A DNA stretch of 64,000 nt, taken from contig NZ_CP098480.1 in the NCBI RefSeq assembly GCF_023702715.1, positions 1,736,001 through 1,800,000 on the forward strand, given 5' to 3'. This stretch comes from Acinetobacter sp. C32I. GTDB taxonomy: Bacteria; Pseudomonadota; Gammaproteobacteria; Pseudomonadales; Moraxellaceae. The stretch's first letter is position 1, and every line of letters begins with the position of its first letter. The translations under genes were made by a program, and so were the position numbers. This document shows, piece by piece, positions 42,563 to 53,492 of this stretch. Under the pieces are notes generated by a model. It was not told the origin of the DNA and did no database searches. It saw only the letters and a program-made list of their open reading frames with translations.

Positions 42563-43336
42563 TTAAAGTACTTCAAATTCAATGCGGCGGTTTTTCTTAC
42601 GACCGTCTGCAGTTGCATTATCCGCAACTGGCTGACTAGAACCTTTACCTTCGGTACTTAAACGATCCGCAGCAATACTTTTACCCACCAGATAACTTTG
42701 TACCGCTGCAGCACGTTGCTGACTTAATACCGTATTCTTATTGGCATCACCAGAGCTATCGGTATGTCCAATAATTTTGACTTTTTTGCCACCAACCTTA
42801 TTTAACGCCACTGCCATTTCATCCAGAATCTGTTGTCCTGCTGCAGTCAGAATGGCACTCCCTGATTCAAATTCAATGATTCGGTTCTTCAAAGCATCAT
42901 CAATGATTTTTTGCTCAGCCTGATTTACTGAAAGTTGTGCATTGAATCGATACGGTTGTTGGACCAAAGCCTGAAAATTATTGGTGGTCGGTTGAATCTG
43001 ATTTGGGTCGGTCATTTTACCAGTTAAATCGACCTGAGTTCCTTTCACTCTTAGTTGCCCTTGTGAAATCTTCTTCAGATCAGGAGTGATGACACGGGTC
43101 ACTGAATCACTCCAGCCGCTCGGCGCTGAAACTGGGCGCACCTGAATTTTGTCCACGACTTGATCTGCACCATAAACAGACTGCATTTTGACCAAGATTG
43201 CCTGCTTGCTCTCCTCATTGGGCACCACACCCTCTACTACAATCGGCGCAGCGTGGAGCAGATGGCTTTGGCCTATAACACATAAGCCAAACAGTAAACT
43301 TGCCCAGATAGATTTCGGATTATTTCTCATATTCAT
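42563..43336 (-). CDS. tagN: T6SS-associated OmpA-family protein
   Basis: The 257-residue protein has a signal peptide ([16 protein letters not shown], then HAAPI). A middle BON-like region ([25 protein letters not shown] and [14 protein letters not shown]) is followed by a C-terminal OmpA peptidoglycan-binding domain ([52 protein letters not shown]). It likely anchors the secretion machine to the cell wall, a function the lipoprotein-less Acinetobacter system needs. The start overlaps tagF by four bases (ATGA), so it is coupled to it. The name follows Acinetobacter usage. Confidence 0.85.
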   Translation of the reverse strand: MNMRNNPKSIWASLLFGLCVIGQSHLLHAAPIVVEGVVPNEESKQAILVKMQSVYGADQVVDKIQVRPVSAPSGWSDSVTRVITPDLKKISQGQLRVKGTQVDLTGKMTDPNQIQPTTNNFQALVQQPYRFNAQLSVNQAEQKIIDDALKNRIIEFESGSAILTAAGQQILDEMAVALNKVGGKKVKIIGHTDSSGDANKNTVLSQQRAAAVQSYLVGKSIAADRLSTEGKGSSQPVADNATADGRKKNRRIEFEVL

Positions 43337-44292
43337 TCATCTAAAAAAGTTTGTCTGAACAGCTTCAAACCTTGGTTAAGGCTCAACTGACGCTGACAAA
43401 GTGATTGTTCGAGTGTAGCAAGGCCTGCATTCTGCTCCAGATAGGCATCAATCCATTGTGCTTGGATTAAGGATACCCAATGCTCGCTCTGCATGTTTTG
43501 GGTAAAAATATCGCTGAGCGCCATGATATCCGCGCCTTGAAAACCAATGAATAAAATTGGTTCCTCACGATGCAAGATGCCAATCAGGATTTCAGTATTA
43601 TTGATGCCTAAGAAGCGTCCAATCATCCCAACCCAAAATGCTGCGATTTCATAGCAGTATATCGCGTTATTGATCGGCAGGATCAGTACCTTATTTAATC
43701 GACTGGTACCATTTTTTAAGATTGGTTGCAGCAAAAGTCCCAATCCAATCATGCTCTGTGCCAGTTCATAGACATTGATTTTCATCAATTGGGCAAAGGA
43801 ATGCATAGTGTGATTTTCATAAAAACCATTACATTCTTCGGCAGTGAAAATCTGAACCACATTCGGTAGGTTATTCAGCTTTTCCAGCATAATATTGGTA
43901 TCACGAATACTACGTAATACGCGATTGCGCTGAAATAAATCGACCAAAACTGACTTGTAGTAAAACGGCGCCAATAATAAATTTTGATAAGGCTGCTCAA
44001 CTTCAAGCAATTGACTCAGTACCATCGGAAATGCGCGCCCAGAGCTGTCTTGGCTGGCAATTAAATTGGCAGCCAAAAACATCGACTCGGCAGGATTGGC
44101 AATAAAAAAATCCAAAGAAGGCAAAGACTCATAACGCTGCTTAAACTCAGGGACACGCATGGCATGTTCAAGTGCTTCTGTAATCCACTGATCAAGTACC
44201 TGGATTAATGCGTATTGCCCTTTGGATTTCAGAAAGTCACCACGAGCGGGCGTCTTTCCGTAGTACAAAGCTGTCGTTTTTACTTGTTGCAT
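43333..44292 (-). CDS. tagF: T6SS regulator TagF
   Basis: The 319-residue cytoplasmic protein has the TagF/DUF2094 N-terminus [19 protein letters not shown] and the following blocks [25 protein letters not shown] and [11 protein letters not shown]. In other bacteria TagF is a post-translational repressor of T6SS assembly that works with Fha. This copy is longer than the minimal TagF domain of about 200 residues, with a C-terminal part of unknown role. It lies 37 bases after tssM and is coupled to tagN. Confidence 0.87.
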   Translation of the reverse strand: MQQVKTTALYYGKTPARGDFLKSKGQYALIQVLDQWITEALEHAMRVPEFKQRYESLPSLDFFIANPAESMFLAANLIASQDSSGRAFPMVLSQLLEVEQPYQNLLLAPFYYKSVLVDLFQRNRVLRSIRDTNIMLEKLNNLPNVVQIFTAEECNGFYENHTMHSFAQLMKINVYELAQSMIGLGLLLQPILKNGTSRLNKVLILPINNAIYCYEIAAFWVGMIGRFLGINNTEILIGILHREEPILFIGFQGADIMALSDIFTQNMQSEHWVSLIQAQWIDAYLEQNAGLATLEQSLCQRQLSLNQGLKLFRQTFLDE

Positions 44293-44329
44293 CCAAGCAC
44301 CTCCTGCTGTTCCCTGATCATCCCTAACA

Positions 44330-47300
44330 TTACGGCGTTACTCCTGGCTGGGCAGGCGCTGGCGTTTGTGGTTTTGGAGAGACAGCTGCTGCTGCCCCCG
44401 CAGGTGTCGCTTGCGCAGAGACCACCCGTACCGCTTTCTCTGTCACCACCTTATCCACCAGTTGCAAGCCTGCATAACCACGGCTAGAGCCAATACTACC
44501 TGAGCTATTACCACTAATGAGTCGGAAATTCACTTTCAGTGTTAAAGATGGTTCAGCTTTGCTGGTCCATGTCATTTCAAAACTACCATTTTGCTCTTTA
44601 CGCTGCGCAGCATCGATCAAACGGTTAATCCCATATTCACCTGGCTCTTCAAAAATCGTATGGGTTTTGCCTTCCAAATCAACTGCCGTAATGCGTGCGC
44701 CTGGGACTGCTCCCTGATTTGGCCAAACAAAGTTCACCCATTGTTGAATTCCATTTTCAAACACCATCCGTTGACCATCAATATCAATGGTATACGATAG
44801 GTATTGCGGGTTCGGTAATGGATAGAACTGGAAGTTAGACTGGTTGGATACAGGTGCAGCCGCAGGTTGATCGAGGCTCCCTGTCGCCATACCATTGATC
44901 GGTGCCACATATTGCTGGAATGCCACCACAAATTGTGGATTTAGGCTAATGCCTAAGTCTTTCCATGTTTTCGAGGTCAGGACATAACCACGGCGAATCA
45001 CAAATGGATCTAAAGCTTCTTTTACAAAGCGTGCAATGCTACCCGTCTCACCAAAGATTTGACCAATTTCACTACTGGTGGCCTGTAAAGTCACACCTGA
45101 ATTAAATGGATATTTCTGACTCAAATTGGTTTTAAATGGTTGATACGCTTGAATACCCCACAATTTATTCAACTCATCCTGAGTCGGTACAATCAAGCTA
45201 GCAAAAGATTGTGTCAGTGGCGTCATCAACAATTTTTGTAATACTTGTTGATCGGTGTCTTTTAGACCCACCATCATTTTCTCATCTACATATTTCTGTG
45301 TGGTATTAAAGACTGAAGTTTGATCATTGATGGTCTGTTTCACCAAAGCCATGGCACTTGGACCAATCTCACCTGCTGTTTTCAGATCATTGAACTTACT
45401 ACGCACTTGAGCAAGATTATTCATGTACTCATCGAATAACGATTTATCTTGTAAATCATCGCGCTTGCGTACCAACTGATAGAACATTTGATATTCTTGC
45501 GAAATTGCACCTTGGGCACGATCCATCGCTTGAGCCGCTGCTCTATCATCTGAATTGTTCAGAACTTTACGTTTAAACCAAGCGACAAAGCCTTTTTCAG
45601 GAACAGCCAGTTCCGCCTGTACAATTGGATTATCCCAGTTGGTTTCAATTGCAATGCGTTGTAATAAAGTACGAATTGGTGAATTTTGTGGTTCGCCTAA
45701 AACATCAATACTCTTCACTTGCTGAGCAAATTGATCGTTTTTGGCATAATAAATGCCGTTCAGGAATTTTTTCCATTCCGCCACATATTCTTGCTTATAC
45801 AGTGCGACCAATTGTTTGCGGATTTGTTCTGGGCTACCAGAGAAGGTTAAATCATCCGATTGACGACTATTCAATACCCAATCTTTGCTGTCTGTTGGCT
45901 TATTCGCAGCCTCATCAATTGCCTTTTCAACATACTCATCCCATGCCTTTTGCGTAAACACACCTGGTAATGCATAGCTACCCAAAACAATGGCACGGTT
46001 TTGTTCACCCACAATTTGCCCAACCGTGACTGCTGGGAAGCGTACCGCTGCACGCATCTTAATCTCGTTATAGACACGGTCACGTGCTGGCATACCACGA
46101 ATTACTGACAATAAAACTTGACGGGTTTGGTCGACCACTTGTGCATCGGTTTCAAGTACAGGGAAGCCGTCTTGATTGGCCAAGGTCATGGCATAAGAAA
46201 GGATCTTCTCTGCATCCTGAATCATTTCACCACGTGGCATTTGCCCACGATTGGCATCCAACCAAGAACGCCAGAAACGAGACACTTGGTCACTTAAATG
46301 ACTGGTATCCATATATTCATGGTTACTCATCATCAAATAGGCTTTTAATGCGTTATAAGCATCTTGTGGATTGCTATCCGAAGGCTCTAAATACTGCTGT
46401 GTTTTCGCAACTTGCTTGATTTCGACATTGACGTGATTGGCTTTTAAAGTTGCCTCATTATTTTTAACACGCTGTAAATATTGCGCAATATTTTGCTGTG
46501 TTGGAGTCAGAACAATTTGCTTGATCCCTTTCAAATACTCGGCTTTTAAGCTCTCGCGTAATTGATTACCTTGATAGAGACCAAAGCTGAATTTAAGCGG
46601 ACGATGCTCATCAAACTCATCGAGCTGCTGCAAGCGTTCTTGCAGAATCAATAAGGCTTCGAGTTGAGTTGATAATTGCTGTCCAGAAGTTTTTTCTAGG
46701 TGTACCACTTTATCTAAGTCAGCCTGTACATCCGCAATCAACTGCTGGTTATTACGATATGACCAGACCCAAACACCCAAGACCAAAGAAACCCCAACCA
46801 ATGCCGCAATAAAGCCAATATAACGCTGACGTTTTTTGGCAGGATTGATGTGCTGTTTCACCAGATCTTTGTCTCGTAAAATCACATTAGAGAATAGACC
46901 TTGTAAGAAATAACCATGGTTGGGTGCAAGCGAAGCATTTACGCTGTCTTGTCCATTGCCCTGAACTTGCTGCAGTTGAAACTCTTGCGCAATGTTCTCC
47001 GTCATTGGGCTTTCAATCACACCTTCTTGTAAGGCACTGGTAAAATAGAAACCACGGAAAATCGGTTGGAACTGGTATGGGTTATCTTCAAATAATGTGC
47101 CGACAAAACTTTTTAGCGCAGGTTTGAGTGTTTTAAATTCCAATGGGAAGGTCATGACACTTGGCGAAATATTCTGCGAATGGCGACGACTTAAATGCGT
47201 AGTACTGACACTTTTTAAACCGTCATAAAGAATGCTGTAATGTTTTTCGAATAATTCCACTGCATTCTGGGACGAGTTCTGCTCATAAGGTAAGGTTGCA

Positions 47301-48151
47301 CCCCATGCCTGATTATATTCTTGTGACTCATAGCAATCAAAGAACTCGGTAAAGCCTGCAATCAAGTCCATTTTAGAAAAGACTAAATAAACAGGAACCA
47401 CGACCTCAAGTTTTTCCGTTAAGTCTTGAATTCGAGCGCGCAGATTTTTGGCTAATTTTATTGAGTTCTCAGGACTCTGGCTGATCAATTCAGCAATACT
47501 GACAATCAGGACCAAACCATTAACAGGCGCTTTGGAACGATTTTTCTTTAAAATATTTAAAAAGCCCAACCATTCAGAATGATCTTCGGAATAAACCGAA
47601 TAACGCCCTGCAGTATCCAGCAAAATCCCTTCTGTAGAAAAAAACCAATCACAGTTTCGTGTTCCACTTAAACCCGCTGAAACCATTTTCTGATGGGTTT
47701 CTTCAAAGGGAAACTTCAAACCAGAATTATAGATCGCAGAACTTTTACCCGCTGCAGGATTACCAATCACCATATACCAAGGCAATTCGTACAATGCAGC
47801 ATTGCCCTTTTTATCACCCAATTTAGATTTACGAATCAATTGAATTGATTCTTTCATCTGCTGCTGAATTAACTGTAGCTCGGCTTTGTCTTTATGTTGA
47901 CCATATTCAGCTTGGCTGTCTTGCTCAATCGCATTGGCCAGTTCTTCACCTTGTTCAGCATGGCGTTTTCTTTGAATCAGCCAATAGATGCCATAGACGA
48001 TTAAACCCAATGCATAGGTTGCTGCCAATGCCCAAAAAATATGCCGAGGAATAGACGAGTATGAAGAAATCAGTGCCACGAATAAGGATAAAGCAATAAT
48101 AGCTTTAGGATTCGTGATGTACTGCCACAGATAACCTAAAATGATATACAT
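44330..48151 (-). CDS. tssM: T6SS membrane-complex protein TssM (IcmF)
   Basis: The 1273-residue inner-membrane protein is the core of the T6SS membrane complex. Two N-terminal helices (near 17-30 and 38-58) precede a cytoplasmic GTPase-like domain with Walker A GNPAAGKS at 130-137 and [13 protein letters not shown] third helix ([21 protein letters not shown], near 436) leads to a large periplasmic part. The C-terminus has the IcmF-type beta domain and an Ala/Pro-rich tail of about 45 residues ([20 protein letters not shown]). It pairs with TssL. It starts 29 bases after the preceding membrane-protein gene. Confidence 0.95.
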   Translation of the reverse strand: MYIILGYLWQYITNPKAIIALSLFVALISSYSSIPRHIFWALAATYALGLIVYGIYWLIQRKRHAEQGEELANAIEQDSQAEYGQHKDKAELQLIQQQMKESIQLIRKSKLGDKKGNAALYELPWYMVIGNPAAGKSSAIYNSGLKFPFEETHQKMVSAGLSGTRNCDWFFSTEGILLDTAGRYSVYSEDHSEWLGFLNILKKNRSKAPVNGLVLIVSIAELISQSPENSIKLAKNLRARIQDLTEKLEVVVPVYLVFSKMDLIAGFTEFFDCYESQEYNQAWGATLPYEQNSSQNAVELFEKHYSILYDGLKSVSTTHLSRRHSQNISPSVMTFPLEFKTLKPALKSFVGTLFEDNPYQFQPIFRGFYFTSALQEGVIESPMTENIAQEFQLQQVQGNGQDSVNASLAPNHGYFLQGLFSNVILRDKDLVKQHINPAKKRQRYIGFIAALVGVSLVLGVWVWSYRNNQQLIADVQADLDKVVHLEKTSGQQLSTQLEALLILQERLQQLDEFDEHRPLKFSFGLYQGNQLRESLKAEYLKGIKQIVLTPTQQNIAQYLQRVKNNEATLKANHVNVEIKQVAKTQQYLEPSDSNPQDAYNALKAYLMMSNHEYMDTSHLSDQVSRFWRSWLDANRGQMPRGEMIQDAEKILSYAMTLANQDGFPVLETDAQVVDQTRQVLLSVIRGMPARDRVYNEIKMRAAVRFPAVTVGQIVGEQNRAIVLGSYALPGVFTQKAWDEYVEKAIDEAANKPTDSKDWVLNSRQSDDLTFSGSPEQIRKQLVALYKQEYVAEWKKFLNGIYYAKNDQFAQQVKSIDVLGEPQNSPIRTLLQRIAIETNWDNPIVQAELAVPEKGFVAWFKRKVLNNSDDRAAAQAMDRAQGAISQEYQMFYQLVRKRDDLQDKSLFDEYMNNLAQVRSKFNDLKTAGEIGPSAMALVKQTINDQTSVFNTTQKYVDEKMMVGLKDTDQQVLQKLLMTPLTQSFASLIVPTQDELNKLWGIQAYQPFKTNLSQKYPFNSGVTLQATSSEIGQIFGETGSIARFVKEALDPFVIRRGYVLTSKTWKDLGISLNPQFVVAFQQYVAPINGMATGSLDQPAAAPVSNQSNFQFYPLPNPQYLSYTIDIDGQRMVFENGIQQWVNFVWPNQGAVPGARITAVDLEGKTHTIFEEPGEYGINRLIDAAQRKEQNGSFEMTWTSKAEPSLTLKVNFRLISGNSSGSIGSSRGYAGLQLVDKVVTEKAVRVVSAQATPAGAAAAVSPKPQTPAPAQPGVTP

Positions 48152-48179
48152 TGAGTTCTCGAATTCTTAATAAAGTTAA

Positions 48180-49604
48180 TTAATCAGCAATTGCTACACT
48201 TTCCTGATCTTGTGTGATCTCAGGAACAGCTTGGATAAATGCTTGTAAATTTTGTCCATAAACAAAGGCAACCTGTGACTCAGAAAAATGCGCCCCCAAC
48301 ATTAATCCAAACAGTTTTGCCACGTTTTGGGTTTGTCCAAAAATCGGTTTGCAGTACAAGTAATGGTGTGCCTCGACTGGACTTTGCTTAAAAAACTGTT
48401 CCAATTTTTTGGACACCTTGACATCAGCACCATCCTCAACCACCAATACAAAAGGGTCTTCAGCCTGATACTGGGGTAAGTCATCAATCCCCAACTCTTT
48501 GAAAATTTGATCGATATTATTTTGGTTGCTGACCAGCTTAAAGGTCTTCTCGGGTTGTAACTGTTCTAGCTGCACCGCAGGATTCGCCAGACAACTACTG
48601 CTCACAAATTCCGCAGGGATATAAGCACTTGCTCCCCAAGATTTTTCATCAATAATTTCTTGATCAATTTCTGAATCTGCCGCAATGATCAATGAAATTT
48701 CATGAGCTTGGTTTTGAATCCGCTCAAGTAACTCCAGCAGATGTTGCTCAGTCGATGCCGCACTGAGGTAGTGATATTCAATATGGAACTTTTGGGGAAT
48801 GATGCCAAGATCGTAAAAAATGGCCTGAATACTTTCATTGCTACTCAAGTCATTCCAGGTATGCACCACATCTTCAGACAATAAAATGTGTAGATTTAAT
48901 TTATCCAAACGATAGACCTGCTCTACCTGAATGGACTCATGCGCCTCATCACCCGAAAAACTTGGATCAATCCACGCAGGGTGCATTCGGTATTCATGCA
49001 GATTTTGGCTTTCATAAAACAAACTAGACCGCTTTAAGTGGTCTGAAATCGAGGCCAAAAGTTCAGTGTGTTGTTCAATTTGATGGTGGATCAAAGCCAT
49101 GATGCGCTGCTGTCGAATCGACAAGAACTGCAATTCCTCATCATCCTCGCTTTGGACCTGTTGATCTAAGTCTGCAATGCGATAAGAAAGAATGGGGATA
49201 CCATGAAAATTCACCAGATCCTGATCTAACTGGGGACTGGTAAACTGCTTGATTCCATCCAGAATCGAATCATTTTCACCCAGTGCACTATATGCGCCTG
49301 CCGCATACAGATTCAGTTTTAACCACTTACTCTCCAACACAATCGGCTGTGGCTCAGTTGTGTTCTGCTCTGCGTTTTGTTCAGCCTGCAAAGCGTGTTG
49401 CTTTTTTTCTTTATGATGTTGATATGCCTTATAGATCAGCCAAGGTGACAGTAACACCAAGGTCATCACGACGGGCAAGATCAGGAAATAATTAATTAAA
49501 TCGGCAGATTCTGGCTGATATTGAATATCACGCCAGTAATAAACCACCACTAAACCGACCAAGATAAAACAACTGATGAGTGTGGCTAAAATTTTCTTCA
49601 CCAT
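48180..49604 (-). CDS. T6SS-associated inner-membrane protein (AsaB-like)
   Basis: The 474-residue protein has two N-terminal helices (LATLISCFILVGLVVVYYW and INYFLILPVVMTLVLLSPWLIY) and a large soluble domain of about 400 residues rich in acidic and Gln residues, probably cytoplasmic. No standard Tss family fits. Acinetobacter T6SS clusters carry a genus-specific gene here, between tssG and tssM, called asaB; I assign it by position and length. The start overlaps the tssG stop by one base (TAATG). It is likely part of, or a helper for, the membrane complex. The function is not established. Confidence 0.6.
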   Translation of the reverse strand: MVKKILATLISCFILVGLVVVYYWRDIQYQPESADLINYFLILPVVMTLVLLSPWLIYKAYQHHKEKKQHALQAEQNAEQNTTEPQPIVLESKWLKLNLYAAGAYSALGENDSILDGIKQFTSPQLDQDLVNFHGIPILSYRIADLDQQVQSEDDEELQFLSIRQQRIMALIHHQIEQHTELLASISDHLKRSSLFYESQNLHEYRMHPAWIDPSFSGDEAHESIQVEQVYRLDKLNLHILLSEDVVHTWNDLSSNESIQAIFYDLGIIPQKFHIEYHYLSAASTEQHLLELLERIQNQAHEISLIIAADSEIDQEIIDEKSWGASAYIPAEFVSSSCLANPAVQLEQLQPEKTFKLVSNQNNIDQIFKELGIDDLPQYQAEDPFVLVVEDGADVKVSKKLEQFFKQSPVEAHHYLYCKPIFGQTQNVAKLFGLMLGAHFSESQVAFVYGQNLQAFIQAVPEITQDQESVAIAD

Positions 49605-50599
49605 TATGCGGCTCCTAAAAGTGCATAACGTGTTTCCGTGTTATGTTGTAATTGTTCGGATGGCATTAAAAATGCCCCTTGGCCCAGACCAATCTGATGC
49701 CCAGAATTTAAACAGATTGGATTGATTTCACGTTTATCTAAAATCAAACGTACATCAATAAACAGTGTTGGGCTGCACCATGTCTGGATCAGATGTTTTA
49801 ATTTTTTATTCAAATGCTGCTCAGGCAGGAAAGCTAAATACTGCTCTCGAGATAATGGCCCAATTTGAATTTCGATTTTGCCATCAATTTGTTGAACCGT
49901 ATCGCCACAAAAGGTATTCACACCCAGTAGGCTTGGATTGCTACCGCCTAAGCGGGTCTTCTGCTCATCAGCCAGATGAAAGGTTTCTTTGACAAATTCT
50001 TGGATCTGAACCTGTTGATTAAACACACATGACAACACTGTTTTTAACGCATGCGCAGTATTGTTTTGCCCCTGCATCAAACCAGAAAATTCGGCAAAAT
50101 ACTCATCTAGATCTTGTTGTTCATGCTGAGAACGAATATAGCCATTTAAGGCATGCAGAATGTCCAGATAATGATTGTCTTGTTCAATCTCATAACGTAC
50201 CGCCAAATTATAGGCCAAGCTGGCATCAACATATTTGGCTGTCAGCTTATGATTGAACAGACCTAAAAATTCTTTAATCTCGAGTCGCTGCTGTCGGCTA
50301 CTTTGTTTTAATTTATTGGTATAGGTATAAGGTAGCGCCCCTTGTGTTCCTGTGAGCCCTACCACCAGATTGGTTAAATGGACCCGCTGATCTTGATAAC
50401 TGAGTTCTTCAATTTCAGTCGCAGGGAAACTTAAACTAAATGAGGTGCCAAATTTAAAATCTTCAGACCAACCCTGTGCTTGTGATACCTGTGGGTGGTG
50501 GCGCAACAAGCGTGTAGATTGAATAAATTCAAATGACCCTGACTTTTTAAAAACTTGGTCGACTACAGAAGAGTCTTGCCACCAACGTTCTGCACGCAT
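49604..50599 (-). CDS. tssG: T6SS baseplate protein TssG
   Basis: This 331-residue baseplate-wedge protein has the N-terminal block FEFIQSTRLLRHHPQ, the ATEIEEL-type FPATEIEELSY, VVGLTGTQGALPYTYT and the LNTFCGDTVQQI-like GVNTFCGDTVQQ. Family length is usual. It forms the wedge with TssF and TssE on which the sheath assembles. The start lies 37 bases inside the end of tssF, so the two are tightly coupled. Confidence 0.92.
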   Translation of the reverse strand: MRAERWWQDSSVVDQVFKKSGSFEFIQSTRLLRHHPQVSQAQGWSEDFKFGTSFSLSFPATEIEELSYQDQRVHLTNLVVGLTGTQGALPYTYTNKLKQSSRQQRLEIKEFLGLFNHKLTAKYVDASLAYNLAVRYEIEQDNHYLDILHALNGYIRSQHEQQDLDEYFAEFSGLMQGQNNTAHALKTVLSCVFNQQVQIQEFVKETFHLADEQKTRLGGSNPSLLGVNTFCGDTVQQIDGKIEIQIGPLSREQYLAFLPEQHLNKKLKHLIQTWCSPTLFIDVRLILDKREINPICLNSGHQIGLGQGAFLMPSEQLQHNTETRYALLGAA

Positions 50600-52371
50600 T
50601 GGTATATCTCCTGTTGGTTAAGACTGTCTTTGACGACCACATCAACAAAACTATTGATTTGAACCTTTAAATTAAAAATATGGCTTAATAACTGGCTGAA
50701 AATATAGAGACTATGTCCACGGAAAACGCTCTTATTCACCGAGAGCTCAGCCTTAACCCCACGAATAAACATCGGGAAAGGTTTTGCATTCATCAATTTA
50801 TTGGTGGTTGAGAAGTTGAGCTGTTTCAATGCATCAATCAATAAAATATTTTCTTTAGAATGCGGTAAGTTATATAAAGCCAAAAGCTCCTTCACATGAC
50901 TCAGCGCATCGCCTTTCATCAATGCCAAGGTATTCAACGAAAGATGCGAAATAATGCGCCATTGCTCATTGCTGTTTTTATCAAAATGATAAGGCGATGT
51001 CGGACGCTTTAAAATCAAGGCACGTCTTGCCAAACTACTGTCATTTAAATTCAGAATATTATTGCTCTGACTTAATGCTTCATGCGGCAAATCACCATTG
51101 GAGCACAGCAAACGCGTACTAATAAAATCGGATTTGATTTCATAAGGTTTCAAATGCTTGGAAACAATCGAATACCCCATTTGCATGATTTTAGTCTGCG
51201 AAGGCAGATAATTTAAAGAATAAAAAAATTGAACCTTATCATTGTGATAATGACTCATTGCAAAAAAAGGCAATACAGGGAGATGCGTTTGCTCTTGATT
51301 GGTCTTTTCACGCACCATATTCATCTCAAGGATAGAATAGACTTGATACAATTCAGGATGATGTGCATCCGTGACCAATGGATATTGTAATTGGGTATGT
51401 GAAATCTTTTGCGGTTCGGCCTGCTTTTCGAACAGATTAATTGCTGGTGTGGTAAATAATTTAAAGTTAGCTATATTGAGCTCGGAATAATTGCGAACCA
51501 CCGCTTGATCATTCAAATTGAGTTTAAGATGGATCAAAATTTCAAAGCTGTTGTGCTGCTGCAATAATCCTTTGAGGACACTCAAATCCAAATTTAAGTA
51601 ATTAAACTTCTCAGGGAAACAAAAATATTCCATCAATAAACGATAGGCATGATGGGTATGCTGATCAATCGGCAATAAACTTTCTTGCTCACTAAAGCCC
51701 ATGACCTCAAAGGGATTGGCGATCTCCAATACCCGCGGCCCCACCCGAAGTGCAAAACCTGTATCTTTACGAAAAATACTATCCAAAACTTGCAATGGAA
51801 AATTTGAAATTGCATCTAAATAGATCGGTAATTTTTCATCCAAAATCCATTGTTGGGCATCATTAAAGATTTCAAATTTCAAACTCAAGGTCGCATTTTG
51901 ATTCAAATGCATATGCGTGCTAGGCGAAGTTTGAAACTCCAAATGCGTCAATGCGATCGGTAATAATCGAACCTCATTACTGGTGTTAAACTCGCATTGC
52001 ACGCCTTTAAAACTGCGTGACTTCAACGCTGTTTTTTGTGGAATCAAATGTGCTGCTGTTAATTGTTTAAGTTTATTGGTATCTTCAAAACTGACCACAG
52101 TACAGGCTGGGAAATGACGCAAATATTGCGGGAACATCACTTCAAATAAAGAATGAGTAAACAGCTCATAGCTATCGGCTAATTTTTTATCAATCCGTGC
52201 AGCAATCAGGGAAAAGGCCTGAATCAAGCGTTCAATATGCGGGTCATCAATTTGTTCTTGGTTAAGCGATAGACGTTGCGCAATCTTCGGATATTTCTGC
52301 GCGAACTCTCGAGATTGTTGACCGAATTCTTGTAGTTGTTTTTCATAATACGGTAAAAGTTGCTCTATCAC
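50563..52371 (-). CDS. tssF: T6SS baseplate protein TssF
   Basis: The 602-residue protein has the TssF N-terminal signature LLPYYEKQLQEFGQQSREFAQKYPKIAQRL, then DPHIERLIQAFSLIAARIDKKL and LFEVMFPQYLRHFPACTVV. Near residue 385 it has FYSLNYLPSQTKI and near 411 ISTRLLCSNGDLP, both typical. TssF forms the bulk of the baseplate wedge. It overlaps tssG and lies 12 bases after tssE. Confidence 0.93.
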   Translation of the reverse strand: MIEQLLPYYEKQLQEFGQQSREFAQKYPKIAQRLSLNQEQIDDPHIERLIQAFSLIAARIDKKLADSYELFTHSLFEVMFPQYLRHFPACTVVSFEDTNKLKQLTAAHLIPQKTALKSRSFKGVQCEFNTSNEVRLLPIALTHLEFQTSPSTHMHLNQNATLSLKFEIFNDAQQWILDEKLPIYLDAISNFPLQVLDSIFRKDTGFALRVGPRVLEIANPFEVMGFSEQESLLPIDQHTHHAYRLLMEYFCFPEKFNYLNLDLSVLKGLLQQHNSFEILIHLKLNLNDQAVVRNYSELNIANFKLFTTPAINLFEKQAEPQKISHTQLQYPLVTDAHHPELYQVYSILEMNMVREKTNQEQTHLPVLPFFAMSHYHNDKVQFFYSLNYLPSQTKIMQMGYSIVSKHLKPYEIKSDFISTRLLCSNGDLPHEALSQSNNILNLNDSSLARRALILKRPTSPYHFDKNSNEQWRIISHLSLNTLALMKGDALSHVKELLALYNLPHSKENILLIDALKQLNFSTTNKLMNAKPFPMFIRGVKAELSVNKSVFRGHSLYIFSQLLSHIFNLKVQINSFVDVVVKDSLNQQEIYQCVQNVGGKTLL

Positions 52372-52383
52372 TGTTCGCTCACA

Positions 52384-52860
52384 CTAAGTTCTGGCAGAAA
52401 TAACATATTGTTGTGTTGTTGGTTTGAGTAAAGCATCGAAAAAAACAGGTTCATATAAAGGGTGAATATTTAAGTAAGCCTGAATACTTAAACACAGCGA
52501 TCCCATATTATGACCATCCAATAGCATCTCAACTTTGATCTGCCGCAATCTCGGCTCATGTGCTGCAATAGACTGCTCAATCGATTGACAAATTTTATCT
52601 CGATCCAATGGATTGGCCGTCGACAAGCCTACGAAATCGATAATTCCAAACTGCAAAATTGATTTTTTTGCCAGCGGAAATTCATCCATATCTCGATCAA
52701 ATTGTGCGATCCGACTATTCAACAAGTCTTCCAAATCACGAGCAACAGACTCTCGTAACTGCTGAATCGACATCCCTCTTAAATAATCTTCTTGCTCTGG
52801 TACTAAACGATCAAATAATGTTGATCTGAATCCATAAGGATATAGATGATCTAAATTCAT
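52384..52860 (-). CDS. tssE: T6SS baseplate protein TssE (gp25-like)
   Basis: The 158-residue protein has TssE/gp25 features: LFDRLV near residue 16, a region for binding the sheath base (DLEDLLNSRIAQF), YGIIDF-like FGIIDFVGLSTANP and IEQSIAAHEPRLRQIKVEML, with the EPR motif near residue 98. It sits at the wedge centre and starts sheath polymerisation. It lies behind hcp, but a terminator hairpin separates them, so expression should be lower than that of hcp. Confidence 0.92.
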   Translation of the reverse strand: MNLDHLYPYGFRSTLFDRLVPEQEDYLRGMSIQQLRESVARDLEDLLNSRIAQFDRDMDEFPLAKKSILQFGIIDFVGLSTANPLDRDKICQSIEQSIAAHEPRLRQIKVEMLLDGHNMGSLCLSIQAYLNIHPLYEPVFFDALLKPTTQQYVISART

Positions 52861-52881
52861 TTTTATAAGAACAGCATCTTG

Positions 52882-52918
52882 GAAAAATAGAGGTTAATAG
52901 GCACCTATTAACCTCTAT
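52882..52918 (-). terminator. Terminator/attenuator directly after hcp
   Basis: On the minus strand ATAGAGGTTAATAGG pairs perfectly with CCTATTAACCTCTAT around a very short loop, followed by TTTTTCC. It lies 20 bases after the hcp stop and before tssE. Confidence 0.8.
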
Positions 52919-52937
52919 CAGAAAATCACGATACTGA

Positions 52938-53441
52938 TTACGCAGCGTATGAAGCTGTGTTATTAGAAAGTGACCATTTCTTAGTAACAGCACCTTTCGC
53001 AGTACCGTTAATGTCTTGTTGGTTATAAGTCCACTCAACAGCAGCGTATTTCAAACCAAATGTTTCTGTTGGAACACCTTCTTCGTTTACAGTCGGTGTT
53101 ACGCTAGAAACAAGAACGTGTTTCAATTTGATTTGTAAGTACTTGATGCGCTTATCACCATTTGCACGGTAGTAATCAATCTGTACTTCATCAAATGTAT
53201 AACCCGCTGAACAAGCTTCCCAAAGCTTAGGACTAGTTGCGTCCAAATCTTTAACGAAGATCATGTCTGAGTGCTCAACACGTTCAGCTGTATGGCCACC
53301 TACGCTACTAGAAGTCGCAGATTTAGGTTGACGAATGTTATGAGACCAAGAGTTAACTTCAAGCCAACCTTTGTGTTCAGAATCGCGAGATTCTCCGTCT
53401 ACCTTGTACTTACCACGAAACTCAACATATATATCTTTCAT
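52938..53441 (-). CDS. hcp: T6SS inner-tube protein Hcp
   Basis: This 167-residue protein forms the stacked hexameric tube that is fired by the sheath. Family blocks are IYVEFRGKYKVDGESRDSEH, GWLEVNSWSHNIRQP, HSDMIFVKDLDATSPKLWEACSAG, DEVQIDYYR and YLQIKLKHVLVSSVTP. It has no signal peptide. It lies 51 bases after tssC and is followed by a strong hairpin terminator, consistent with the large excess of Hcp needed. Confidence 0.95.
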   Translation of the reverse strand: MKDIYVEFRGKYKVDGESRDSEHKGWLEVNSWSHNIRQPKSATSSSVGGHTAERVEHSDMIFVKDLDATSPKLWEACSAGYTFDEVQIDYYRANGDKRIKYLQIKLKHVLVSSVTPTVNEEGVPTETFGLKYAAVEWTYNQQDINGTAKGAVTKKWSLSNNTASYAA

Positions 53442-53492
53442 TTAAAAATTACCTCTATTTTATTTAAAGTTATTATCTAGCTGATCTCATTG

